Origin: an uncultured Pelagibacteraceae bacterium
GTDB lineage: Bacteria > Pseudomonadota > Alphaproteobacteria > Pelagibacterales > Pelagibacteraceae
NCBI GenBank assembly: GCA_902598015.1
Contig: CACJZT010000005.1
Location: 1-64,000 of the forward strand
Length of the DNA stretch: 64,000 nucleotides
Direction of reading: 5' to 3'
Part shown: in pieces, positions 52,292 through 63,000 of the stretch
Layout of the letters: each line of letters begins with the position of its first letter
Numbering within the stretch: the stretch's first letter is position 1
Notes under the pieces: model-generated
What the model saw: only the letters and a program-made list of their open reading frames with translations
The model's database searches: none
Told to the model about the DNA's origin: nothing
Translations under genes and position numbers: made by a program

Positions 52292-54364
52292 TTATATTGC
52301 AGCTTGTTTAATTGATAACTTAACTTTTCCTCTATCAAAGCCTATTACTTTAACTTTAACTTCATCACCTTCTTTTACGACATCAGTTACCTTACCGACT
52401 CTTTTATCAGCAAGCTCTGATATGTGAACAAGGCCATCTTGTTTTCCCAGGAAATTAACAAATGCACCAAACTCCATAATTTTCATTACTTTTCCATTAT
52501 AAATTTTATTGAGTTCAGCTTTAGCAGTTAAGTCTTTAATCATTTGCATAGCTTTATTCCTAGACTCCTCATCTGGAGCAGCTACTGTGACTTCTCCTTC
52601 GTCATTGATGTCAACTTTGGCACCAGATACCTCAACTATTTCTCTTATAGTTGCACCACCTTTTCCAATGACTGTAGCAATATCCTTCTTATCTACAGAG
52701 ATTTTTTCCATTTTAGGTGTATGTTTTCCTACATCTTCTCTTGATTTGGATAAAGCTTTATTCATTTCACCTAGAATGTGAATTCTTCCATCTTTTGCTT
52801 GTTTTAAGGCTTGCTCCATAATTTCAAATGTTATTCCTGTAATTTTAATATCCATTTGAAGAGATGTTATTCCATCTTTAGTTCCAGCTACTTTAAAGTC
52901 CATATCGCCTAGGTGATCTTCATCTCCAAGAATATCTGAAAGTACGCTAAAGTCATCTCCTTCTTTAATTAATCCCATTGCAATACCAGCAACTGGTTCT
53001 TTAATTGGTACTCCTGCATCCATCAAAGCCAAAGATGAACCACATACAGTTGCCATAGATGAAGAACCATTTGACTCGGTTATTTCTGATACAATTCTAA
53101 ATGTGTAGGGAAAATTCTCTTTAGATGGCAAAGAAGAATTTATTGCTCTCCAAGCTAATTTTCCATGACCTATTTCTCTTCTACCGGTTCCTATTCTACC
53201 AGTTTCTCCAACAGAGAAAGGTGGAAAATTATAGTGAAGCATAAATCTTTCTTTTTGTAATCCTTCAAGACTTTCTATTTTTTGCTCATCATCAGATGTA
53301 CCAAGTGTAGTTGTAACTATTGCTTGAGTTTCTCCTCGAGTAAACAGAGCAGAGCCATGAACCCTTGGAAGAATTCCAACTTCACACATGATTGGTCTAA
53401 CATCTGCAAGACCTCTACCATCAATTCTATTTTTATTTTTTAGAATATCTGTTCTTACAATACTTTTTTCTAAATTTTTAAGTTCAGAATTTACATCAAG
53501 ATCTGTATAATTCTCATCTTCTTCATATAACTTTTTTGCTTTATCAGTTATCTCAGAAATTAAATTTGATCTTTCCTGTTTATCTTTTATTGAAAATGCT
53601 TTTTTAAGATCTTCTGTGAATTCACTTTCTAATTTATTTTTTACTTCCGAAAGATCTTTTTTCTCAACCACCCAATCAGGTTTTTTACATTCTTTAGTCA
53701 ATTCCTCTATCATTTGAATTACTGGGACAAATCCTTCATGGCCGAACTTAACAGCATTTAACATTTCTTCTTCGGTTAAGCCGCTTGCTTCGGATTCAAC
53801 CATTAAAACTGCATCTTTTGTTCCAGCTACTACAAGATCAAGTTTTGAATCTTTTAGTTCTGCTTTAGTGGGATTAAGAACGTATTCTCCTTTAATAAAG
53901 CCAACTCTAGACGCCCCAACAGGGCCTAAAAATGGCATTCCTGAGATAGCTAATGCAGCTGATGAGGCAATAATTGATAAAATATCTGCCTCATTCTCTT
54001 TATCGTATGATATTACTGTTGGTAGTACCTGAACTTCGTTTTTAAATTCATCTGGGAAAAGTGGTCTGATAGGTCTGTCAATTAATCTTGAAATTAATGT
54101 TTCACTATCTGTTGGTCTTGCTTCTCTTTTAAAATATCCACCTGGAATTTTACCTGCTGCGTAATATTTTTCTTGATAATTTACTGACAATGGAAAGTAA
54201 TCTATATCCGGATTAACTTTTTTAGCTCCAACTGCAGTTGCTAATACAACCGTTTCTCCACATTGCGCTACGATAGCGCCGTCTGCTTGTCTTGCAATTT
54301 TACCTGTTTCTAAACTAATCTTTTTCCCTGCTACTTCTATTTCTTTCTTTACAACTTTAAACAT
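52292..54364 (-). CDS. pnp: polyribonucleotide nucleotidyltransferase (PNPase)
   Basis: 690-residue exoribonuclease that degrades RNA phosphorolytically. It has two RNase PH domains (the second with [15 protein letters not shown] and [17 protein letters not shown]), a KH domain ([14 protein letters not shown] near residue 565) and an S1 domain ([21 protein letters not shown]) at the end. Full length. It begins 1 bp after rpsO. Confidence 0.97.
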   Translation of the reverse strand: MFKVVKKEIEVAGKKISLETGKIARQADGAIVAQCGETVVLATAVGAKKVNPDIDYFPLSVNYQEKYYAAGKIPGGYFKREARPTDSETLISRLIDRPIRPLFPDEFKNEVQVLPTVISYDKENEADILSIIASSAALAISGMPFLGPVGASRVGFIKGEYVLNPTKAELKDSKLDLVVAGTKDAVLMVESEASGLTEEEMLNAVKFGHEGFVPVIQMIEELTKECKKPDWVVEKKDLSEVKNKLESEFTEDLKKAFSIKDKQERSNLISEITDKAKKLYEEDENYTDLDVNSELKNLEKSIVRTDILKNKNRIDGRGLADVRPIMCEVGILPRVHGSALFTRGETQAIVTTTLGTSDDEQKIESLEGLQKERFMLHYNFPPFSVGETGRIGTGRREIGHGKLAWRAINSSLPSKENFPYTFRIVSEITESNGSSSMATVCGSSLALMDAGVPIKEPVAGIAMGLIKEGDDFSVLSDILGDEDHLGDMDFKVAGTKDGITSLQMDIKITGITFEIMEQALKQAKDGRIHILGEMNKALSKSREDVGKHTPKMEKISVDKKDIATVIGKGGATIREIVEVSGAKVDINDEGEVTVAAPDEESRNKAMQMIKDLTAKAELNKIYNGKVMKIMEFGAFVNFLGKQDGLVHISELADKRVGKVTDVVKEGDEVKVKVIGFDRGKVKLSIKQAAI

Positions 54365-54613
54365 TTACTTCCTTAAATTTAATTTTGATATTACTTCTTT
54401 ATAAGACTCCATTTTATTTTTCTTTAAATAGTCTAATAATTTTTTTCTTCTATTTACCGCTCTTAAAAGTCCAACAGATGAGTGTTTATCTTTTTTGAAC
54501 TGTTTAATATGTTTAGACAAGTTCTCAATTTTATCAGTCAATTGAGCAACCTGAACTTCTGAAGAACCTGTATCCTTATCATGGATTGCTAGTTCTTTTG
54601 ATTTATTTACCAT
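54365..54613 (-). CDS. rpsO: 30S ribosomal protein S15
   Basis: 82-residue S15, which binds the central domain of 16S rRNA. DTGSSEVQVAQLTDKIENL and HSSVGLLRAVNRRKKLLDYL are the family signature. It is followed directly by pnp, as in most bacteria. It lies 10 bp after rbfA, with no truB between. Confidence 0.96.
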   Translation of the reverse strand: MVNKSKELAIHDKDTGSSEVQVAQLTDKIENLSKHIKQFKKDKHSSVGLLRAVNRRKKLLDYLKKNKMESYKEVISKLNLRK

Positions 54614-54623
54614 TTTCGTTTCC

Positions 54624-54989
54624 TTACTTATTTGTTTGTTTGATTAAATTTTCAATTTTTTCTGCATAATCAAAAGAATCATCTTTTACAAAAAATAGTT
54701 TAGGTAAAAACTTCATCACTATTTTTTTTGATAAAACTTTTCTAATTATAAATGAAAATTCCTTTAATTTAGTAACGACTTCTTCAGCATCTTTTCCACC
54801 TAAAGGCATTACAAAAATTTTTGCTGTTTTTAAATCCGGAGACATTCTAACTTCAGTAACTGTTATTTCTTTTGTAGATAATGTAGGCAATTTTGCTTCA
54901 TCTCTTATAAATAACATTCCTAAAGCTTGCTTAATCATTTCACCAACCCTTAGTTGTCTTTGAGTAACTGGTTTACCTAAATTAGTCAT
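54624..54989 (-). CDS. rbfA: ribosome-binding factor A
   Basis: 121-residue KH-like 30S maturation factor. RQLRVGEMIKQALGMLF at the start, the TVTEVRMSPDLKTAKIFVMPLGG core and the RKVLSKKIVMKFLPKLFFVKDDS segment fit the family. Its ATG overlaps the infB stop (TAATG). Confidence 0.93.
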   Translation of the reverse strand: MTNLGKPVTQRQLRVGEMIKQALGMLFIRDEAKLPTLSTKEITVTEVRMSPDLKTAKIFVMPLGGKDAEEVVTKLKEFSFIIRKVLSKKIVMKFLPKLFFVKDDSFDYAEKIENLIKQTNK

Positions 54990-57208
54990 TATATTGTTCT
55001 CTCTGTTATTGTTGAATTGTACACTTCAATTACGTCATTTTTCTGGAAATCAACAAAATCCTTTAATGTTATTCCACACTCTAGTCCAGCAGATACTTGT
55101 TTAGTTTGATTTTTTTCTCTAAAAATTGAACTTATTTTTCCATTAAAAATTATAGCACCATCTCTGATTACTCTTGCACTTGAGTCTTGAGTAATTTCTC
55201 CATCAGTTACTTTTGAACCTGCTACTTTACCTACTTTTGAAACCTTGAATATTTCGAGTATCTCTGCTGTTCCTATTATTTTTTCATCTACTTCTGGTGT
55301 TAATAGACCAGACATTTTACTTTTTATAAAATCTAAAACTTCATAAATAATATTATAACTTGATATAGAAATTTTTTCTTGTTCAGCTCTTTTTTTAGCT
55401 TCTTTACTTGGTTTTACATTGAATGCAATTATTACAGCGTTAGAGGCTTTGGCTAAAGTAACATCAGTTTCTGTTACCATACCAATATCTGATAAAAGTA
55501 TCTTTGCCTTTACTTCATCGTGTTTAATTTGATTTATTGCATTTTTTATAGCCTCTGATGAACCATGAACATCTGATTTTATAATGATATTTAGTTCTTG
55601 AGAAGATGCATCTTTGAATGCTGAGTCTTGAGTAACAAATGACATTGGATTTTTGCTCTCTTTTACTTCATGTATTCTTGCATCACAAAGAGTTTTGGCC
55701 TCTTTCTCACTTTTCAATACTATAAAATCATCCCCTGATTTTGCCGCTCCGTTAATACCTAGTATTTCTACTGGCGTTGCAGGTTCAGCGTTATCGATTT
55801 GTTTTCCTTGATCATTTATTATGGCTCTAACTTTTCCCCATTTTAAACCACTGACAAAATAGTCACCTTTTTTTAAAGTTCCCCCAGTAACAATTATATT
55901 TGCAATTGGTCCTCTACCAATATCAATTTTTGATTCTAGAACTATTCCTTTTGCAGCAGTATCAAAATCAGTTTTTAGATCTAATATTTCTGCTTGTAAG
56001 ATAATACTCTCTACTAACTTATCTAAATTTTGATTTGTTTTTGTAGAAATTTCTACCATTAAAGTATCTCCTGATAAATCTTCAGCTATTAACTCATATT
56101 CTAAAAGTTGATTTTTAATTTTTTGAGGATCAGCTTCAGGAAGATCACACTTATTTATTGCTACAACAATTGGTACTTTAGCAGCCTTTGCATGTTTAAT
56201 TGATTCTATAGTTTGTGGTTTTACACCATCATCAGCCGCAACAACAAGAATAACTATATCAGTTAACTTTGAACCTCTAGCTCGCATTTCAGTGAATGCT
56301 GCATGACCAGGTGTATCGATGAAAGTTATTTTATTTTTTTCATATGTAATTTGATATGCTCCTATATGTTGAGTAATACCACCAAATTCTCCAGAAACAA
56401 CATTCGCTTTTCTCAACACATCTAAAACTGATGTCTTGCCGTGATCAACGTGCCCCATAACCGTTACAATAGGTGCTCTGCTCTTTAGATTTTGAGTTTT
56501 AACTTCTTTAATTTTTTCTAAAATTTCCTCTACTTTTTCCTCTTTTACAGGATTATGTCCAAATTCCTTAACCAAATACTCTGCTGTATCAGCATCAATT
56601 GTATGATTTATCGTAACTGTCACACCCATACCCATCAAATGTTTTATGATGCTACTTGATTGTTCAGCCATTCTATTCGCTAATTCTCTTATAGTTATAA
56701 CTTCAGGTATATTAATATCTCTTTTAACTGGTTTAAAATTATCTTTAGTATCGTCTTTATTTAGTAATCTATTTTCTTTTTGTTTTGCTCTTTTTAGTGA
56801 GGCTAAACTTCTTGATCTTGTACCAATATCATCTCCACTTAATGCTCTAGAAACTGTAAGTTTTAATTCTCTTCTCTTTCCCCCAAGTTTTTGGGATTTA
56901 CTATCTTTTTGAACATTCTCACCTTTTAATCTCCTTGTTGCCCTTTGCTCCGCTAATTTTCTCTTTTCAAAATCAGATGTAATTGGTGATGGAGGCTTAG
57001 AAAAATTTGTTTTTTTTGGTATAAATGTTTTTTGTAATTTATTTTCCGTTGATTTAGCTCCTCTAGAAAAGTTTGGTTTACCACCAAACCTTGAAGTTCT
57101 TTTTTCTATTACAACTGTATTTTTCGATTGAGATCTCGCTTGTTCAATACTACTAATTGTCTTCTTGGAGGCTCCAGAAATTGATAACTTTAATTTTTTC
57201 TTTTCCAT
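54989..57208 (-). CDS. infB: translation initiation factor IF-2
   Basis: 739-residue GTPase that recruits initiator tRNA. The N-terminal ~150 residues are basic and low complexity. The G domain has [27 protein letters not shown] and [10 protein letters not shown]2 domains II and III and the C-terminal tRNA-binding part follow. Shorter than E. coli IF2 because of a reduced N terminus. It lies 10 bp after nusA; ylxR is missing from the usual position. Confidence 0.96.
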   Translation of the reverse strand: MEKKKLKLSISGASKKTISSIEQARSQSKNTVVIEKRTSRFGGKPNFSRGAKSTENKLQKTFIPKKTNFSKPPSPITSDFEKRKLAEQRATRRLKGENVQKDSKSQKLGGKRRELKLTVSRALSGDDIGTRSRSLASLKRAKQKENRLLNKDDTKDNFKPVKRDINIPEVITIRELANRMAEQSSSIIKHLMGMGVTVTINHTIDADTAEYLVKEFGHNPVKEEKVEEILEKIKEVKTQNLKSRAPIVTVMGHVDHGKTSVLDVLRKANVVSGEFGGITQHIGAYQITYEKNKITFIDTPGHAAFTEMRARGSKLTDIVILVVAADDGVKPQTIESIKHAKAAKVPIVVAINKCDLPEADPQKIKNQLLEYELIAEDLSGDTLMVEISTKTNQNLDKLVESIILQAEILDLKTDFDTAAKGIVLESKIDIGRGPIANIIVTGGTLKKGDYFVSGLKWGKVRAIINDQGKQIDNAEPATPVEILGINGAAKSGDDFIVLKSEKEAKTLCDARIHEVKESKNPMSFVTQDSAFKDASSQELNIIIKSDVHGSSEAIKNAINQIKHDEVKAKILLSDIGMVTETDVTLAKASNAVIIAFNVKPSKEAKKRAEQEKISISSYNIIYEVLDFIKSKMSGLLTPEVDEKIIGTAEILEIFKVSKVGKVAGSKVTDGEITQDSSARVIRDGAIIFNGKISSIFREKNQTKQVSAGLECGITLKDFVDFQKNDVIEVYNSTITERTI

Positions 57209-57218
57209 TTTTCATCTC

Positions 57219-58772
57219 TCAATCTTGATAGACTATATTTCTCGCAGACATAATTAAATCGTCTGCTTCTTTTTTTGAAAGAGCAAAATCTTCTAAATAC
57301 CCTTTAATTTTTACTCTTTCACCTTTAACTACATCATAGCCACCAGTCAACTCATCAGATGCCAAGTCAGCAAAATCGTTTAATGTAAGTATTTTTTGTT
57401 CACCAAGTGTTAATAGCATTCCAGGTGTTAAACCTTTGTGATTAATTAAATCATTCTCTAATCCTAAATCTTTAATCCTTTTAGCAATTTCTTCCTGGTC
57501 TTTTTGATAAAATTCTTTTGCTCTTTCTATTAGTTCCTTTGCAGTTTCCTCTTCAATTCCCTCTATTTTCATCAATGCCACGGGGTCACTTTCTTTAATA
57601 TCATCTATTGATGAGAAACCTTCAGCTACAAGCAACTGGCCTAATGTTTCATCTAATTCCAAGTTTTTTACAAAATTATCCGTCTTTTCCTTAAACTCTA
57701 TCTGTCTTCTCTCAGAATCCTCTTGATCGGTCATAATGTTGATTTCATAATTCATTAATTTTGTTGCAAGCCTAACATTTTGCCCTCTTCTTCCAATTGC
57801 TTTGCTTAGATTTTCTTCTGTTAAAATAACATCAAGTTTTCTTCCTTCTTCATCTACATTTACTCTTTGTACTTCCGCGGGTGATAATGCATTTGCAACT
57901 ACAACTGCTGGATCTTCAGACCAATTAACTATATCAATTTTTTCTCCTTGAAGTTCATTTACAACTGCTTGAACTCTACTACCTCTCATACCTACACATG
58001 CTCCAACTGGGTCCAATGAAGTATCGATTGCTTTTACACAAATTTTAGCTCTACTACCCGGATCTCTAGAAGATGATTTTATCTCTATAAGACCATCATA
58101 AATTTCTGGAACTTCTTGAATAAATAATTTCTCCATAAACTTAGGATGAGCTCTTGAAAGAAATATTTGTTGTCCTCTTGGTTCCCTTCTTACATCAAGA
58201 CAATATGCTTTTACTCTATCACCAGCTTTTATATTCTCTCGTGGGATCATCTCATTTTTTTGAATTATTGCCTCTGTTCTTCCCAGATCTACAATTACAT
58301 TCCCAAATTCTAATCTTTTAACAATACCACTTAAAATAGTATCAATTTTATCTTTAAAATCATTATACTGTCTTTCCCTTTCTGCTTCTCTTACGTTAAA
58401 ACTAATTACTTGTTTTGCGGTTTGAGCTGCAATTCTTCCAAAGTCAAATGAGGGTAGTGGTTGAAGTACTTCATCGCCTATCTGTTTTCCTTCATTATTT
58501 TCATTAAGCTTAATTGCATCATCCAGAGTTATTTCTAAATTATAATTTTCAGGATTTTCTACTATCACCAATTTTCTAAAAATTCCTATGTCTCCGCTTT
58601 CTCTATCAATTTCAACTTTTATTTCATTTTCAGTTCCAAACTTAGATTTAGCTGCTTTTGCAATACCATTTTCCATTGAGCCTATTATTAGCTCTTTATC
58701 GATAGATTTTTCTAAAGCTACTGCTTCAGCTATTCTTATCAACTCTAATTTATCTGCTCTTCTATTTAACAT
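57219..58772 (-). CDS. nusA: transcription termination/antitermination factor NusA
   Basis: 517-residue elongation factor that binds RNA polymerase and stimulates pausing and termination. N-terminal domain (1-125), S1 domain (FGNVIVDLGRTEAI), KH domains (GACVGMRGSRVQAV and AIGRRGQNVRLA) and two C-terminal acidic repeats (about 360-510) are all present. Its ATG lies 13 nt after the U-tract of a terminator hairpin, downstream of its own promoter, suggesting autoregulation. Confidence 0.96.
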   Translation of the reverse strand: MLNRRADKLELIRIAEAVALEKSIDKELIIGSMENGIAKAAKSKFGTENEIKVEIDRESGDIGIFRKLVIVENPENYNLEITLDDAIKLNENNEGKQIGDEVLQPLPSFDFGRIAAQTAKQVISFNVREAERERQYNDFKDKIDTILSGIVKRLEFGNVIVDLGRTEAIIQKNEMIPRENIKAGDRVKAYCLDVRREPRGQQIFLSRAHPKFMEKLFIQEVPEIYDGLIEIKSSSRDPGSRAKICVKAIDTSLDPVGACVGMRGSRVQAVVNELQGEKIDIVNWSEDPAVVVANALSPAEVQRVNVDEEGRKLDVILTEENLSKAIGRRGQNVRLATKLMNYEINIMTDQEDSERRQIEFKEKTDNFVKNLELDETLGQLLVAEGFSSIDDIKESDPVALMKIEGIEEETAKELIERAKEFYQKDQEEIAKRIKDLGLENDLINHKGLTPGMLLTLGEQKILTLNDFADLASDELTGGYDVVKGERVKIKGYLEDFALSKKEADDLIMSARNIVYQD

Positions 58773-58785
58773 TCTTATTAATCCT

Positions 58786-58812
58786 AAAAAAAAATGGGCC
58801 GAAGCCCATTTT
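58786..58812 (-). terminator. terminator/attenuator hairpin just before nusA
   Basis: AAAATGGGC (58791-58799) pairs with GCCCATTTT (58804-58812). Read on the minus strand the loop is TTCG, a stable tetraloop, and the stem is followed by nine T counting those of the stem foot (58794-58786). The nusA AGGA Shine-Dalgarno (58784-58781) begins right after the tract. It can end metK read-through or attenuate nusA. Confidence 0.88.
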
Positions 58813-58834
58813 GAAATTTCAATAATGTGTTTGA

Positions 58835-58862
58835 AATATATTTATTTTTTTTTAATATTCAA
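58835..58862 (-). promoter_or_regulatory. probable nusA promoter
   Basis: On the minus strand, TTGAAT (58862-58857), 16 bp spacer and TATATT (58840-58835). A start near 58828 gives a leader of about 55 nt containing the hairpin. Moderate match in AT-rich DNA. Confidence 0.45.
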
Positions 58863-58868
58863 CTTTAT

Positions 58869-60032
58869 TTACTTGTTAAATACGTTTGATTTATCTGTTT
58901 TTTCCCATGAAAATGATCCTTTATCATCAGGAAGTCTTCCAAAATGTCCATAAGCAGCTGTTTTTTCATAGATTGGTTTATTCAAACCTAGCATTTCTCT
59001 TATTCCTCTTGGACTTAAATCAAAATTTTCACTTATAAGCTTTTCCACGTGCTTATTTTTTTCTTCATCATTATCAAATAAATCTACGTAAATTGACAAA
59101 GGTTTCGATACTCCTATTGCATAAGCAAGCTGGATTAAACATTTATCAGAGATTTTGGATGCAACAACATTTTTTGCTAGATATCTTGATGCATAAGCTG
59201 CTGACCTATCTACTTTAGTTGGATCTTTTCCTGAAAATGCACCTCCACCATGAGGAGCAGCTCCACCATATGTATCAACAATAATTTTTCTACCTGTCAA
59301 ACCACTATCACCGTCCGGCCCCCCTATTACAAAATTTCCTGTAGGATTTACATAAATTTCATTTTCGTCCAATGAATTTAATAAATCTTTAGGTATTGAT
59401 CTTTCAATATAAGGTTTAACTAGCTCTCTTACTTGAGCTTGATTTATATTAGGCGAGTGTTGAGTTGATATTACGACTGATTTAACTGATGATGGTTTTC
59501 CATCTTTATATTCAATTGTAATTTGGCTTTTTGAGTCTGGTTCTATATTTTTTAATTTTCCAGACTTTCTGTCTTCAGCCATTAGTCTCAATATTTTATG
59601 AGAATAATGTATTGGTGCTGGCATAAGGACATCCGTTTCGTTACAAGCATAACCAAACATAATTCCTTGGTCACCTGCACCCTCGTCTTTATTTACAGAT
59701 GAGTCTACACCCATAGCAATATCAGCAGATTGAGAATGCAAATGACTTTCGACTGATGTTGCTTCCTTCCAAGTAAATCCATCTTGATCATAACCTATAT
59801 CTTTGATGCAATGTCGAACTTTTTCTATTAAATCCTCTTTTTTAATATCTGGACCTCTTACTTCGCCAGCTAAGACAACTTTATTTGTTGTTGTTAAAGT
59901 TTCACAAGCAACTCTCGATTGAGGTTCAGCAGCCAAATATGTATCTACAACCATATCTGAAATTCTATCACAAACTTTATCTGGATGACCTTCAGACACT
60001 GACTCGCTGGTAAATAAGTAATCTTTTTTCAT
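58869..60032 (-). CDS. metK: S-adenosylmethionine synthetase
   Basis: 387-residue enzyme making SAM from methionine and [17 protein letters not shown] at the start, [12 protein letters not shown] and the [16 protein letters not shown] loop are all present. Family length. It overlaps the lnt stop by 4 bp, so metK is the downstream member of miaB-phoH-ybeY-lnt-metK. No SAM riboswitch was recognised. Confidence 0.97.
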   Translation of the reverse strand: MKKDYLFTSESVSEGHPDKVCDRISDMVVDTYLAAEPQSRVACETLTTTNKVVLAGEVRGPDIKKEDLIEKVRHCIKDIGYDQDGFTWKEATSVESHLHSQSADIAMGVDSSVNKDEGAGDQGIMFGYACNETDVLMPAPIHYSHKILRLMAEDRKSGKLKNIEPDSKSQITIEYKDGKPSSVKSVVISTQHSPNINQAQVRELVKPYIERSIPKDLLNSLDENEIYVNPTGNFVIGGPDGDSGLTGRKIIVDTYGGAAPHGGGAFSGKDPTKVDRSAAYASRYLAKNVVASKISDKCLIQLAYAIGVSKPLSIYVDLFDNDEEKNKHVEKLISENFDLSPRGIREMLGLNKPIYEKTAAYGHFGRLPDDKGSFSWEKTDKSNVFNK

Positions 60033-61549
60033 TTATTCTCCCTAATTTTTAAAATCACGATGAAAGTAGTATAAATTAAGACAAAATAAAAGAAGATCTT
60101 GTTACCGTGTTTAGCAAAATAAGTTTTATCAACACGTTTGATTTTATTAATATCAAAATATCCTTTTTCTCTAATTTGTTTAATAATTTGACCTTTTGGA
60201 TTTACAAAAGCAGATACTCCATTGTTTGAAGACCTAATAACATTTTTACCTTCCTCAATTGATCTGAATATCGAGTGAGTCAAATGTTGAGCCGGTCCAA
60301 TAGATTTGCCAAACCAACCATCCTCAGAAATATTTAATATAAAATCGTAATATTTTTTATTTGGATTAATTTTTCCAGAATATATAATTTCATAACAGAT
60401 AAGTGGGATAAATTTAAATTGATCAATATTGAAAACTTCTCTTTTATTGTCAGATGAAAACGATTGGTATCCTTGGGTTATTTTTTTTAAACCTACTCTT
60501 TTAAAGAACTTTTCAAAAGGTAAAAATTCTCCGAATGGAACAAGTTTATTCTTGTTATATTTGTACAATAAGTCTGAATTATTATTTAATACTACTAAGG
60601 AATTATAAATTTTATTATCTTTAATACTATTAATTCCCAAGATGACCTTATGGTTTAAATTATATTTTTTTTTGAAGATATCTTTAAATAATTTCAGATC
60701 TTTAAAGTAAATACTAGTAATTATACCCTCAGGAAAAATAAATATTTTTTTTTTAGATTTATTTGGATTGCTCAAAGTAAGTAATTCATCGATATTTTTT
60801 TCTGGACTCTGGTTTGTTAAGAATCTTTCAATTGGTATATTTGGAGAAACAACTCGAATAACAGAATCTAGCTTGTCGTATTTTTTTTTTTCAAAATTTT
60901 TAATATTAAAGTATCCATACAAATAATTTATTACTACTAAAATTAAACCAGAACAAAAAATGAGTGCTGTAAGCGAACTTTTAAGCTTATTAAAAAATAT
61001 TATCGGTAATAAAAAAATAGTAATTGATAATAAATTTAATGAGTAGGTCCCTACATAAGATAAAATTTGTAAGGATGGTAAGTAATTTGAAATACTAAAA
61101 ACTATTAGATTCCAAGGGAAACCGCCAAAAATAAAACTTCTTAGAAATTCAATGCCGCCAAAAAAAATTGAAAAAATTAAAACTGATGAGAGTTTATTTT
61201 TTAAATTAAAAAAGCTACTTAGAAAAGTAACTAAACCATAAAATATTCCCAAAAATAGAGGAATTAATATTAATGCAAATGGAATAATAAATTTAAAATT
61301 TATATCGAATTTTAAAGAATTTGTAATCCAATAAAGGTTAGAAATAAAATAACCAAATCCAAAGGCCAAGCCAATAAAAAATGATATAATTTTTTTATGG
61401 GCATAATTTATTAATATATAAAGTAATGTAGGGAGTGTTAAAAAATTAATAAATGCAAAATTATATGGTGGTAAACTAAATGATGTTATTATACCTAATA
61501 ACAAACATATTAAATATAGATAAGCTTTATTTTCTAGAATAGATTTCAA
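60029..61549 (-). CDS. lnt: apolipoprotein N-acyltransferase
   Basis: 506-residue inner-membrane enzyme that N-acylates lipoproteins. About six N-terminal helices precede the nitrilase-like domain, with Glu in IFPEGII, Lys in [11 protein letters not shown] and the catalytic Cys in PLICYEII. All three are intact. It overlaps ybeY and metK by 4 bp each. Its presence fits the LptM-type lipoprotein in this window. Confidence 0.94.
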   Translation of the reverse strand: MKSILENKAYLYLICLLLGIITSFSLPPYNFAFINFLTLPTLLYILINYAHKKIISFFIGLAFGFGYFISNLYWITNSLKFDINFKFIIPFALILIPLFLGIFYGLVTFLSSFFNLKNKLSSVLIFSIFFGGIEFLRSFIFGGFPWNLIVFSISNYLPSLQILSYVGTYSLNLLSITIFLLPIIFFNKLKSSLTALIFCSGLILVVINYLYGYFNIKNFEKKKYDKLDSVIRVVSPNIPIERFLTNQSPEKNIDELLTLSNPNKSKKKIFIFPEGIITSIYFKDLKLFKDIFKKKYNLNHKVILGINSIKDNKIYNSLVVLNNNSDLLYKYNKNKLVPFGEFLPFEKFFKRVGLKKITQGYQSFSSDNKREVFNIDQFKFIPLICYEIIYSGKINPNKKYYDFILNISEDGWFGKSIGPAQHLTHSIFRSIEEGKNVIRSSNNGVSAFVNPKGQIIKQIREKGYFDINKIKRVDKTYFAKHGNKIFFYFVLIYTTFIVILKIRENK

Positions 61550-61992
61550 TTTATTTTATTCAATTTTTTAAATATTAAATTTTCTTTTTTCTTCATTAAA
61601 TAATAATCTTTATAATTTTTATGATCATATCCTAAGAGATGTAAATAACCGTGTATCCACATTTTATCTAATTCACGATTAAAACTAGATGATTTTGCTC
61701 TTCTATTAATTATTTCAAAAGAAATTGCTATATCTCCTAAATATATTTTATTTTTTAATTTAACTTTTAAAGGAAAAGAAAGTACGTCTGTTGAAACATT
61801 TTTATTTCTAAATTTTGAATTTAAATCTTTCATTTTTTTGTTATTCGTAAGCATCACAGTAAATTCTTGGTTTTGATTTTTAAATGTACTAAATTTAGAT
61901 AATTTGTTTAATTTCTTTTTGAAGTAAATTTCTGGTTTTTTTAATCTTTTTTCCCAAATTTTTTTGTCTAAAACTATGTTGGCTTTAATCAT
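61546..61992 (-). CDS. ybeY: endoribonuclease YbeY
   Basis: 148-residue metalloprotein for rRNA maturation and 70S quality control. The zinc motif HGYLHLLGYDHKN is intact, and TNNKKMKDLNSKFRNKNVSTDVLSFP region is present. Overlaps phoH by one base and lnt by 4 bp, the standard order. Confidence 0.94.
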   Translation of the reverse strand: MIKANIVLDKKIWEKRLKKPEIYFKKKLNKLSKFSTFKNQNQEFTVMLTNNKKMKDLNSKFRNKNVSTDVLSFPLKVKLKNKIYLGDIAISFEIINRRAKSSSFNRELDKMWIHGYLHLLGYDHKNYKDYYLMKKKENLIFKKLNKIN

Positions 61993-62999
61993 TAATCTGA
62001 ATTTTTATCAGAATAAGCCTTCACTATCTTAGAAACCAGCGGATGTCTTACAACATCTGTATGATCAAAATCTACTACAGATATCTCCTTTAAATGACCA
62101 AGTAATTTTTTTGATCTATTTAAACCTGACATTGTTTTATTCGGTAAGTCTATCTGGGAAGGATCACCATTAATAACTATTTTAGAATTCTCACCAATTC
62201 TTGTTAAAAACATTTTTATTTGAGTATCAGTAGCATTTTGCGCTTCATCAAGAATTGCAAAAGAATTTTTTAAAGTTCTCCCCCTCATGAAAGCAAGTGG
62301 TGCAATTTCAATATCTCCAACTTCTATTTTTTTTTGAATTTTTTCAAAATCTAATAAATCATATAATGAATCATAAAGAGGTCTTAAGTAAGGGTCAACT
62401 TTTTCTCTCATATCTCCTGGTAAAAAACCTAATCTCTCACCCGCTTCAACTGCTGGTCTAGATAAAATAATTCTCTCTATTTTTTTATCCAACAACATAG
62501 TTAATGCAACCGCAACTGCTAAAAAAGTTTTACCAGTTCCAGCTGGACCTGCAGAAATAACAATGTCTGACTCTTTTAAAGCTCTTATATAATTTTTTTG
62601 TTTCTCTGATCTTGGTATTACAGATTTTTTTGGAGTTTTTATTATGTATTCTACATTTCCACTTTTATTTGTAACTTTTTCATCAATCATAAATTTGTTT
62701 ACTGATGACTCTATATCCTTTTTTTCTAATGTTCCATTATTTAAAAATTGTTCTACAAGAAATTGAATTGCATTTTTTATTAATTCATTTTTTTCAGGAG
62801 TATTTTTTAATAAAATTGAATTTCCTCTAGAGTAAATGCTAGTATTTGTAATTTTTTCTAATTCCTTTAAGTTATTATTAAATTCTCCTAAAACACCTAA
62901 AAGTAATTCATTGCTTTGGAATACAATACTTAAGGCATTGTTTTCGGAATACACATATTTTAAATCAGGATTAATTTTTGATTTTGCAAAATTTTTCAA
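61992..62999 (-). CDS. ybeZ: PhoH-like ATPase (YbeZ)
   Basis: 335-residue P-loop ATPase, partner of YbeY. Walker A GPAGTGKTFLA, Walker B FAILDEAQNA and the KIVINGDPSQIDLP motif are clear. An N-terminal KH-like segment precedes the ATPase domain. The start is a TTG at 62999, one base after the miaB stop codon; no ATG or GTG gives the full conserved N terminus. Confidence 0.92.
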   Translation of the reverse strand: MKNFAKSKINPDLKYVYSENNALSIVFQSNELLLGVLGEFNNNLKELEKITNTSIYSRGNSILLKNTPEKNELIKNAIQFLVEQFLNNGTLEKKDIESSVNKFMIDEKVTNKSGNVEYIIKTPKKSVIPRSEKQKNYIRALKESDIVISAGPAGTGKTFLAVAVALTMLLDKKIERIILSRPAVEAGERLGFLPGDMREKVDPYLRPLYDSLYDLLDFEKIQKKIEVGDIEIAPLAFMRGRTLKNSFAILDEAQNATDTQIKMFLTRIGENSKIVINGDPSQIDLPNKTMSGLNRSKKLLGHLKEISVVDFDHTDVVRHPLVSKIVKAYSDKNSD

Positions 63000-63000
63000 C

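Noticed and set aside
60033-60060. SAM riboswitch upstream of metK
   Set aside because: metK overlaps lnt by 4 bp, so there is no leader for an aptamer.
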